Below are positions 38,260-50,200 of a stretch of 64,000 nt of DNA, one piece after another. The first letter of the stretch is position 1, and every line of letters begins with the position of its first letter. A program made the translations under genes and the position numbers. The stretch covers positions 1,126,001 through 1,190,000 of the forward strand of contig JAGUCH010000009.1 of NCBI GenBank assembly GCA_019096065.1, written 5' to 3'. The notes beneath the pieces are model-generated. The model searched no databases and was not told where the DNA came from. It worked only from the letters and a program-made list of their open reading frames with translations. The DNA comes from Paracyclopina nana (taxonomy: Eukaryota; Arthropoda; Copepoda; Cyclopoida; Cyclopettidae).

Positions 38260-41200
38260 ATGACTGTTTGGTTAACTTTGATTCTTGCTTTGAGCTTTTG
38301 TGCAAATTATGCACTTGGGTAACTTTTAACTCGTTCATAAAATCATTGCTCCATTTTCTCCAGAGCTCTGCACCTATAATCATAAATTCGTATTTCAAAC
38401 AACTAATAATAGGTTTTTTAAAAACAAAAAGAGCTTGGAGTTTCATGTAAAAAGTAACTTCAATAATTTATGGAGCTGGGATCACAAAATAGGGATGGTA
38501 AATAGCTGAGAGTTGATTTAAATTTGATAAGTCCATTTTAAAACTCTGACTTACTTATTTATTTAACTGCTCCATTTTATGCGCCCCAGCTATATATAAA
38601 TATGTGTTAGTTAATCCAAATGTTTTAAGGAAGATTTGTGATGTAAGATGAGTTGGATTGGTAAAGTGAATCATACTACGAGGAAATTAAAATACAAAAC
38701 TTAGAATGCGCGCATGCGTAGCATTCAGCTTTTTTATTTCACAAGTTTTCTTGACAATTTGGGGAAATTAATATACATACATTGTAACATTCCTGCAGAT
38801 GTCGTTCTACTGTATCTAAAAGACACCCACTAAATTCTGTAGGAAAGTAAACATGCTGAATTTGCATATATGTGTAATCTTTTTTCCAGAGCTCCAATGT
38901 GCTATGGAGAATATTCAGGTACATTATTTTAATTGCTCAACTTAAACAGAAAGGTTATAACTTATCTTTTTTTTAGAAAATGAATCAGTGTTTTCTGTGC
39001 TTGGAAGCATTTTGACTGTTGGCCAACAAAACCCTCAGAGTTGCATGATTGATTGCCAAAAGCAGGGGCTGCTTAGAAACCAAACTGATCCCATGTTTTT
39101 TGCTGTCTCCAAACGAAACTTTTGCATGTGTGGCTTTAACCTGGATCCAGGAGTATGTGAGTAAAAAATAAGACTTAAGTAACTAAAAGATCAATTATTC
39201 ATGCAATTATAGTCATTTATTTCGAGTTGGGGCATGTAAATTAGGGTCATTTTCAGAGGTGCTCCTAAGGCACAATGGTTAGAGCGCTCGGCTCTTGATT
39301 CAACAGTCTTGGGTTCAAACCACAGTCATTCCTTAACTTATTTTTATTTCTTTATCTGGCTTAAAAATTTTGGTAAAGTCCTATACATAGCATGCAAGTT
39401 ACTGGTTGTTTCCATAGTGCAGTGGTAAGAGCATTGGAATGCTGATCCAACTGTCAGAGGCTTGAATCTAGGATGATCCTCTCTCTTTTCCAACTTCTTT
39501 GGAATTTGGATTTGTTCCATGGAATATGAGGGCATTAAATTACTTAAAATCCCTCAAATTTGATTCAAGGACTGTTAGGTATTTAATATCCCCCAAATTG
39601 CTTAAAAAGAACTGTGATATAAAAGAGCTGAGTCGGATCGGCAAACTGAATTATAACACCAGGAAATCGTATTACAGTATATAATAGTTATTTATTTTGA
39701 GCTGGGGCATGTAAAGTAGGGTCTTTAAATAGCTGAGCGAGGATTTTAAAATGGGAAAACTCAAGTACAGCTTTACTAGCCCGAGCCTGCGAGGGCTGTA
39801 ATTGTACGAGTGTTTTTCCATTTTAAAATCCGAGGTCAGCTATTTAATGACCCTACTTTACGTGCCCCAGCTCAAAATATACAGTTTTAAATTCTGTAAT
39901 ACGATTTTTGAGTGTTTTATTGAAGTTACCAGGCTGCCCCGTGCCCTAGAAAATACTGCTCAGTTTTTAGTTGCTATGTGAATGTCACTGGCTCTCATGA
40001 GCTAGCATCCCGTTGTTTGGGAGCAATAAAAAAGACTTTTAAGATACATTTGCAGAGGTGCTCCTATGGCACAATGGTTAGAGCGCTTGGCTCTTGATTC
40101 AGCAGTCTAGGGTTCAAACCCCAGTCATTCCTTCTTAACTTTTTTTATTTCTTTATCTGGCTTAAGTTATGGTTAAAGTCCTGTACATAGCATCCACTCT
40201 TCATGATGTTTCCATAGCTCAGTGGTTAGAGCATTGGATTGCTAATCCAATTTTCTAAAGTTCAATCATTGGATGATCTTCTTTTTTTTCCAACTTCTTT
40301 GGAATTTGGATTACTTCCATTAATTATGAGGGGCATTAAATTGCTTAAAATCCCTCAAATTTGATTCCAGGGCCGTTAAGTATTTAATATCCCCCAAATT
40401 GCTTAGAAAGAAATGTGACATAAAAGAGCTTAGTCGAATCGGTAAACTGAATTATAATACAATGAAATCGTATTACAGTATATAAAATCTTATTTGATTC
40501 ATTTTCTTTCATAGTTGCCAAAGATCCTCCAAATGTTTGTGATCCTTCAGCAAACACATGGGTGTGTCCTGATGCCATCAACCCTTCAGCTGATTTCTGT
40601 GGATCTATCATGAATGAGGATTATTTCACTTTTTATGATAGCTCTACATTCCCCACCAACCCTACTGACAAGGCTGATTTCAACATCACAGATACATCTG
40701 GAACAATTGTATATAATGGAGGAGACATAAACATCATCTCTTACTTAACTGGTCAAACAGTAATTGTCAATCAGTCTTCAAAAAATTTTCTATGGCAATT
40801 GTTTTAGGAAATCTTTGTCGATCTAAGATTTGGTGGATCAAGCTATAGCTGCAATCCAATAAATATCTATGGCATTAAGTGCTTAGGAAGTGCGACCATT
40901 CTTCCTCCAGTGGAGATCGCAATTGACTATGGAGATGGATCAAAGTATCCGGTTTGGACGTCAGCAAATCCCAGAAACATTTGGAGACATTCCTATTTTT
41001 TTTCTGGCAATTACCCTGTCTCGATTTCAGGTTAGCTATTTCAACAGAAGCTTCTTTTCTGATAAGTATTCTAGGAGATAGCCTTTCATTTCAGTCAAAA
41101 ATACATATGACCATTTAATTGAAAGAGTTACAACCAATGTCAGTGTTGTAACTTTCAATATGGACAAAAACTACAATATAGAATGTCCATCTGTGGTACT

Positions 41201-44200
41201 GCCAGGCTCATATTTTTCTTGCAAGATTTGGATGTTTAACAGCGAAAGCGAGGTGATAAAAGTTGACCTATGGGATAGAGAAACTAATTTACCTGAGGAC
41301 ACAACTGGATGGATAAGAGTTCCTGGTACAAAGACAATATAATATTTTGAGCTCATATTTATGTAAGAAAAAATTCCTTTGTAGAAAAATTTGCAATGAT
41401 TCCGGGAGGAAAGTTTCCTAATGCAGACATTGATTATGCTAACCATGTTCTGACAGATACAACCATTCAAGCAATTGTCATAACTTCATCAAGATTCCCA
41501 TTTGCTGGAAATGTCACAGCTCTACTAATAACTATCCCTTCAAGAACAGTTTATGCTGAAGTAATAGTGTTATCAGGAAATGTATTAGGTATTTAAATAA
41601 TTTTTCAGGTTGTATTCCCCATATGTGCTACTGGACAAGTATATTGCTCATTGACTGATGGATGTGAGACCAAATGTATGGCTGGATTTGAAGTAGATGC
41701 CCTAACTCCAGATTACTACCATGCATGTGAAGGAAACAGCTTTTGCAGCAATGAAGAATCTTGTCAACCTAAAGTGGTTAAACCAGACTCCTTTGCAGGT
41801 CTCATAATTGGTCAATTAAGCAATGCTTCTCGTTCAATAACATTTCACTTACAATACAGGAAAGCCTGGTCCTACTGCACCAATTGCCTATCAAGTTTTG
41901 CACACACTACAGCAGTTTGACCAAGCAGGAGGTAGAAATAACATAAAAATAACTTCATAAAAATTGTTGTCCATTTCATTTTTTGTTATTAGATCTTGTC
42001 TCAGAAACTTTTTCTGGTTCTGCAGAGGGCAAAGAACAAGTATTTCCAATCAGACTGCCAAAATATAAGGACCCAGCAACAATGCAAATTGTTTACAACA
42101 CATCTTACCACAAAACATTCCCTTTAGGATCACGTTTGGCAATTAGATGCAATGGCCTTTGTCCTCAAATTCCATGGATGTAATTTGTCATAAAGTTATA
42201 ACTTTTAATTCATTTCAATGATAATCAAACATATAGGGAAACTTCAGAGATAGAAAGTGATTTTGCAGTTATATATGAAAATGGAATGTACCACTCACCA
42301 ACACAGTTTCCAACTCCAAGAACTCATGCTGGAAGGGTTGTTCTTGCTGAATTCAGAGATTTGTTCTTAGAGAAAAAGTTTTTCTGTGATAGAGCAGCAG
42401 AAAAAACTGCCACACTCACCATAAATAGGACTACAGAATATAGCAATCTCCCTGGTGATACTCCATATGAACTTTCTGTGGAAAGTGGAAGAATCAGCTG
42501 TGAATACCCCATCATGGAAATTCAAGATCTATCACCAAGCCATCCAAATAATGTCAATAACAATTCTTGGAATATCTTGACATTTTACCCAACAAAGGAC
42601 CAGGTATCTGAGAACAAACTTAGAAATGGCTGGAGCAGGCATAATGTTTGGCCAAATTCATAGATACTTACAATGGACAAAGATACCCCAAAGAAATATG
42701 AAGCCTCCCTATGGGTGAAGAAAGATGAAAGCATAACTTTTGCAGTGAATATATCGAGTGGAAGTCATTTGAGAGTGACTTGGTCAATGGATTCTGACAC
42801 TGATCACTGTAAAGGAGTTGGAGGAGAACCATGTCTTTTTCCATTCAAGAATGATAATAAGATGTATTATGGTTGCACACCAGACAACAACCAATGTTCT
42901 ATTGACAATGATGAATTTTACAATAGGCGGACTTTAGCTGACTGTTCTGATTTTTGCCACAAACAAGGTGAATAGAGTAAGAAATAATAATACTTATAGA
43001 TTAATGAGGAGTAAATTATTTTTTAGTGGCTAGAGTTGACAATTTACTCATAAAAAATACAGCAAATTTACAAGGAGGAACTCAAGTACTTGATAGTGAT
43101 GAATACATTGCCCCATTTTCAACTCAGTTAGAGTTGAAAAGAACATTTACTTCACCAGGCAAAACTTACATTATAACCTTAGAAGTACAAAATCTGCATA
43201 CAAAAAGAGATACTTCCATCTTGACGTGGGAAGTCATGTGTGGAAACCCAGTACTTTCATCTGACTGGGAAATGGAATTCAACAGGTTCATTAGGCCTGG
43301 AGACACTGTGAGCATTAAAATGTGGACACTAGTTGATGTCCCACTACCAACAATGCCAATTTTGAGGATTGTCCATCTAGAAGGGGACCAGGTGCTAGAA
43401 AGTACTGTCACAATTGACAACACTTCCATCATTCCATTCTTTTTAACCCATGACCTTGCTACACCCATTGAAAACTGTTTTGAGAACCCCTCAATTTGTG
43501 TAACAGAAGCCACATTTGAGAATATGGGAGTAGAGCCAAACACACTTTCAGGTTCAGTTGATGTGCTTGGTAGACCTGCCCTAGGAAGTACCTATGGGAA
43601 TGCTATCATTGCAACTGTTGCCTTCAACTCAAAAACAAGCTTAGGAGGCTCTCATGGGTTTTCAATTCAATTCTTCAATGGAATATCCAAAATTTGGGAG
43701 GCCTTTCCATCAGCCAATCCTGCCATGACTTATATTCAGGTTCTTGATCCTGCACCTCATGGATCAGGTGACTGGGTTGGCATTCTGTCGCCAAAATGGC
43801 AGAAGAATTGGGTGGAATCATTTGCCAAGATTGAAGGACCAGTTTTGGTTAAATTACAATACTCCTTAATTGGTTCTTCTCAGTTGTACAATGCAGAGTT
43901 CTATGACAAGATTTGGTACATTCCAGCTGCTTCTATCCCACAATTTACTGTCAGTATTTATAAAGGGACAGTGAGAAGAGTCCAATACACCATGAACAAT
44001 ACTGATCCTGGAGGAATACAACCCTTACCTTGTCTCATGGATTGGCCACAAGGAGCTTTGACTGGCTCCACATCATGGGAAATAAAACACTGTTCAAATG
44101 TAGTAAGTACATAACATAGTTTAATAATTAATCATAGAGTAAAATATTATTTTCTTAGTCAGAGGGCACTTATGAATCAGTTGCATCAGTTTTCAATCCG

Positions 44201-47200
44201 TTGGATGGATGGATTTCAAGCCCAGTGATGACAATTGAAGTCTTGGAAGAAACAGGACCAATTGATATTCAAGATGGATCAGTAATAACTGACATGGTAA
44301 ACATAAATAATCTTTAAGTAACAAAAATATAATGCACTCTCCTCAGGGTGAGCCTAGGAATATAACTGTAACTTTGGCAAATGCTGGAAAAAGAACTTGT
44401 GTTGTCATTGACTATGGTGATGGAAGTTCCTATGAATATTTTGGAAATAATGAGACTTGTGCCATTAGGTTCCCCATGGAATCTGCAGAAGTCAAAGACT
44501 TTGATCTTGATAGCAAAGTTATACTGGTTCAGCATATTTACATGTAAAATTGAGGGTAATCAATGAATCAATTTTAAAAAGTTTTGTAATAGGTTGAGAG
44601 GTGTATATGATGTGTCAGTATATGCATTTGATAAAAGACATTATTCAGAAGCTGAGGCTTCTGTGACAGTTTTTAGGTTGCCTTGCTCACCTCCTGTTGT
44701 TTACTTGCCTGTCAATCAAACATCTTTTGAAAGATGGGAGAGAATTCCTGAATACAAGCGTTCTGTGTCTTTCCAATACTCTGGCTATGCATCTGTTGAG
44801 TGTAATGTAACCACTTCTACTTGGTATGAGAAATAAATTTCTCATAAGGTTATTATGCTCACCCCAGTTTTAATTTTAGGATGGAATGGAGAATCTACTC
44901 AGTTAGATTAGTAAGAGATGAATTAAGCCAAGCAGCCATGAAAGAAGAGTTGGAACAGATTCAGATAAATACCAGTATCCCTTCTTACAATCAACTGTTG
45001 ATAACAATTCCACCAAGGACCCTCAGACAAGGCCTTTACAAGCTTGTATTTCACTTTGAGGTAAGTAATCAATTAATTTTTGAATCATTGATGAAAGAAA
45101 AAAAAAATACATTTAGGTTGAGACCGGAATAGAAGAGATTCTGGTATTTAAAGAAGGGTTCACATATATCAACATAACTGCAAGCCCATTAAAAGCAGTT
45201 ATTATTGAAGGTTCACCCACTAAAATTTCAAGAGGCTGGGGCCAGACTCTTGACATGAATCCCATTGACTTATCCTCTGACCCAGACAATCCACTTGAAA
45301 AAGTAATTTCATAATAATGTCTTTATTACTTTGATTTTGATTCTGGGATTTTGACTTAGGCTATGAACTTTACCTGGTACTGCAGAGTTATTGCTCCTGA
45401 AATAGAAGAATACAAATATTTGACATCTTCAGGATTTCCAGATGAGTCCAAATATCCTGGCCAAAAAATTCCAGCTCCAAGTGAAGCAAATTTTATTTCA
45501 CCAAGTCCTGGTTGTTTTGGAAATGGACCTGTGAGACTAGCAACTAGAGCTGGTAGGCTCTCTATCAATACAACAAGCTTTGAAACATATTCCAGAATCT
45601 ATGAAATCATGATAGTCATTTCAAAAGGAGAAAGAGCAGCTAAAGCAAAGATTGAGCTAGAAGTTGGGGAAATTCCAGCTCCAGTCAGTGAAATATCCTG
45701 CTTGAGTCAAAGTCTTTGCTTCCCAACATTTGAAGGAGTGTATGTTAATCCTACTTCTAGGATAGCCTTTCTAGGAAATTGTGTTGGTTTGTGTGAAGGT
45801 GATGACTTACATTATGAATGGAACATCAAGACAAGTCAAGTCAATGTCACAATTATAACAGTATTAAAATTTAACCTCAGCATGGCTCAACATAATTGTA
45901 TCTTCTTCAGAATTATTGTGGCTTGGAAACCAATGAAGGCTCTTTGCTTGGTACAAGCACACTTGGCACAACAACTACTCAAACAACCACTACTACTACT
46001 CTAACTGATCCTATTGAGATTTCAGAAGGTAATTTTTTTTTATTGTGGTAATACTAACATAATTTTAAAACTCTTATTTTTAGTTTACACTACAGTCTTT
46101 TTAATGAATAGTGCAATTTTTGCATCATCTCAGCTTACTACTCCTAATGACAATATTCCATATAGTATAACATCTACTACTTTTCACAACCAAACCGAGC
46201 AACTAAAGAAAAGGAAGAAAAGAGAAACTATTCAACTCAATGAAGGCTGCTCATGGGGTATCTTTTAAAAATCAAATACATATTCATAAAGTGATGTTTG
46301 TTTTATAGTATTTGGAGGCGGACAAACAGAAGCTAGATTCAACAAAGAGCTCTCATTACAAGAAATTTTCTTTCAACTGCAAGACTCAAATTTGAGAGAA
46401 TTTCAGCTTTCTTTAAAGATAACTAAGACAGTCACTGTTTTGAAAAAAGCCTTGCAAGCATCTGGTTATGCAGAATATACAATTAAAATAAATGACCCAC
46501 CTGTTAATGGAACATGCAAGATGCTAGCTAAAAGCTTGGCCACTGGTGATTGGGTTGATACTAGTGCTGGTCTGGCGCTGGTGCAACAATTCAAGGTAGA
46601 TTGTGATTCAAAGTGGAATGATCCAAATGGGCACAAAATTACTAAGTACACCTTTAAAAGTAAGTGCTCAAAGTTTTACACTTGATAAAATGTTGTTAAC
46701 TAGAGTTAACTATTATAGCTGAAACCATGACTGTTGGCAAGCCTGAAACTGTGATTCTTTCATCTGGACCTTTGAAGGAAATAAGTGCAGTTTTCCCCAT
46801 CGGAAGCTTCAAAATATATGCGGAAATACATGATGAAGCTGGAGCATTTGCTATATATGTACTCAAAGAAAAATTAGACATTTTGATTCCAGACAAGGCT
46901 GAATATGATGCATTTGACTTCCCTGCTAAAGTTTTGGCAGCAAAAACTAATGGAAACAAGAATTTGTTGTCCCAAATGCTGTCAGCTGATGTAACTCAAA
47001 ATCAGTTTTATTTTATTTGTTCTACTTATGTCTCTCCTATAGGCATCCATAAAGAAAGAGGCTTGCTGGTTCAACATAACTTGTACTATGGCATCGACTT
47101 TTGGAAGTTTTTCAAAATCTGACAATCTCACTGAATCTGAGCTTGATGCTTACAATGATTTAATGAGAGGATTCATAATTTCTAATACTGAAGCATTAGC

Positions 47201-50200
47201 AATTGCTGCTGACTCCACTTTTGACACCCTTGACCAATTGAAGCAAGGAGCATCGACTCTTCAATCAATTGTAAGCTCAACAGTCCCAAAAGATGGATCA
47301 GGAACAACATTAGACAGAGATGGTAGAAACATAGCTGTAGCAATCATGGAAGTAAGATATTTGATTTCACTCCAATCTTAATTAGATTGTGGCCTGAAAC
47401 GATAAAGTGATTTACTTTCAGAAAATGGCTAAAGCATTTGGTGATGTGGAAGTTCCAGATCCAAACAAAATTACAGATTTTATTGAGTCAACTACTGGCT
47501 CAATGGTGGCTGTATTTGAAGTAAGTTGCCATAGATATATGAAAATAAAATTCCTTGTCTGTTATTATTACAGAGCCTAAACAAAATTTTGTATGCAAAT
47601 GATCCTTCAGAGTTGCCTATCACAGACTTTGAAGCTGCATCCTCTTTGCCATATGATACAGATATTCCCGGGCGTAAGTAAATTTGTCCATAACCATCAT
47701 AACTACTTAATTTTGATGTTTTCTTCAGCTGATGCCGAGATACCCGAGAATCCAGAAATTGCCTTAGCAGAAAATGCCATGAAAATTACAAGATTAGATG
47801 CTGTTGAGCAAGTAAAGAAAATGATTCATCTAGTTGATGATATAGCTGCAACTACAATAAGAAACAGTGTCATCGGAGAAGAACTCAGGACAAGCTCAAA
47901 ATTGGGAGCTAAAATGATTATAGCAAAGTAAAATCAAGCTGAATTACTTAAATTCAGTTTTTTCAAAACTGCTTATCTTCATAATAAAAAGGGTTGGTGG
48001 GTTTTCAACAATTGGCATTGACACTAATGGGGATGGGAGACCAGATATTCCTCTTAGATATGAGTTGGATGATTCAGCTTCAGTGGTTCAATTTCCACTT
48101 GGTTTTTGCCCCTCTAATCCAAATGGCATAGATATGGGATGCAAAGGCAGTTATGGAATTGTTATCAAAGAGTGGGAAGTCATTACAAGAATATACCCAG
48201 CAACATCTAAGTACTTGAACAAAGTCACAAAGCAAATTGATGTGGATGTTCTGGACAACAATGGAGAAAAAATAAAGATTGCAGATTTGAAGGCTGACAT
48301 TGATATCTTGATTCAAAGAATGAAGTACAAAGATCCTTTAGCAGTAACAATTCCTGGTAAGTAGCTTAACTAAACTAATTTTAATTAACTTATATGGACA
48401 AGATATTGTAGATAATTTCAACATTGTGGTGAACACTGAGGATAGATTGAATGCTCTCAAAATAAGAAATAAGATGCCTATGATATACCACTCATTCAAT
48501 GTTTCTAGTGGTTTTGCAACAATCACGTTACAAATAAAGCTAGTTTATGAGAAAATTGAGGGAGTTGAAATACCTGATTTATTTCAGCCAGAACCTACCC
48601 TTGTGCTGTTGTTGAGAAAAGAGAAACTTCCAACACTAGATAATTGTGACTTCATTCATTCCTTGTCTTCTGTTAAAGCCCGAGATGAAGGTAGAGTCAA
48701 AGTTTTAGTTAGCTTCTTATGATCATGCCATTCATTTTTTCAGATAATTTTTATGAACTATTCATTCCAAAGATTATGCAAGAAAACACATTAGGCCAAT
48801 GGTACTTGGGAATAGTCAGCCTTGAGAGTCTGGAGAAGTTGAGTGATATTGTTGAAGATGGAAACCCTTGTAAGGCAAATTTAATAACACGAGTTATGCT
48901 GTCCTGGAATTTTGAGCCCAAAGTGTATCAGTTAAGAATCTTTACTGGGGGAGCTTACTTTTTTAATGAAGCAACTGAAAACTGGGAGGTTGGAGGCATT
49001 TCTGTAAGGCTTTCAAGTTCATGTTTAGCTCCATCTTAAAACCCTCAATTGTAGGTTTTGAATACAACAAATATCATGACAGGATTGAAGACCAATCATT
49101 TGACATCATTTGCTACAGGATTTTCTCCACAACCTAACAGCCTTGATTTCACACTAATATTTGCTAAGCATGACTTTAAAGATGTAGTGACTATTTTCAT
49201 GCTTCTAATCCTATGCTTCTTGGTCTATTTTATTGGCATGATTTGGGCAACAATTCAAGACTTGAAAGACAATAATGCTGTAAGCTTTGATAAAACTGTT
49301 GGCATTTTGTATCAAAAGAGGTTTTCAATTCTCCTAGCTCTCACTGATATTCTTGGAGGACAATCACCCAGATGACAAATACATGTATGAAATAGTTGTT
49401 GAGACAGGACCAAAGGATAACCATGCCACAACATCCAAAATTGGATTTGAACTAATAGGAGAACTGGCAGACACGGGAGCCAGAACATTTAATGAACCTA
49501 CAAAAACACTATTCAAATATCATAATGTGAAAGTACCTTTCAAGAAGGGGAGCATCGACTCATTTCTGATGACAACAGAGAGTCCCTTAGGAGACTTGAA
49601 TTACCTTCGAGTTTGGACAGATAGCTCAGGTCTAGGAGAAATGAGTGCCTGGTACCTATTGAGCATTCAAATTACTGATGTTCAAACTGGAATGCATAAT
49701 ATATTTGTGGCTGATCAATGGTTGGCAATAGACAGAGGAACCTTTGAGGTGGCTCTTCTACTTTAACAAAAATGCAATGCTCTAAAAGTTTTTCATTTAA
49801 AGGATGACATTTCATTGCCAGCAATGTCATTAGATGATGAGTATTCCAAAGATTTTTTGTTGAAATCTGGATACAATCACCAAATAAAAGATGATCATGT
49901 TTGGTGGTCAGCCTTTACCAGGCCAATTAGGTCAAGGTTTACAAGGAAACAGAGAGTAACTGTATGCATGGCAACAGTCATGTTGACAATCATGACAACT
50001 GGAATGTATTATGATGGTAGACCTGGTACCATTTTAAACCCATTGGGAACATTGGGCCCAATTGGATTTGATGCTAGAGATGTAATTTTTTCAGGCTTAT
50101 ATTGAATTATCTCTCTAAGTTTAATTTTTAAGATGTTCATCGGACTTATTTCAAGCCTTATTGTGCTACCGCCAACAATTCTTTTAGTAACAATCTTTAA

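Larger units (their letters stand above)
39213..39685 (+). repeat. Composite repeat, copy 2 (internally deleted)
   Basis: It starts TTTATTTCGAGTTGGGGCATG, lacks most of the foldback head, carries both tRNA-like modules (39258-39328 and 39408-39475) and ends with the common tail (GTCGGATCGG to CAGTATATAATA). It lies in intron 3 of the polycystin gene, immediately before copy 3. Confidence 0.7.
39686..40488 (+). repeat. Composite repeat, copy 3 (most complete)
   Basis: Its head (39686-39880) is an inverted repeat: TTGAGCTGGGGCATGTAAAG with GATTTTAAAATG pairs with CATTTTAAAATC and CTTTACGTGCCCCAGCTCAA. A middle section matches 9606-9780. Then come tRNA-like modules at 40057-40129 and 40208-40275 and the common tail. 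It directly abuts copy 2, head to tail. It accounts for most of the 1.36 kb third intron of the polycystin gene together with copy 2. Confidence 0.75.

Noticed and set aside
40208-40275. True tRNA-Ser(GCT) gene
   Set aside because: The anticodon arm is good, but acceptor ends do not pair, the B box is mutated, the variable arm is short and the unit recurs within a dispersed repeat.
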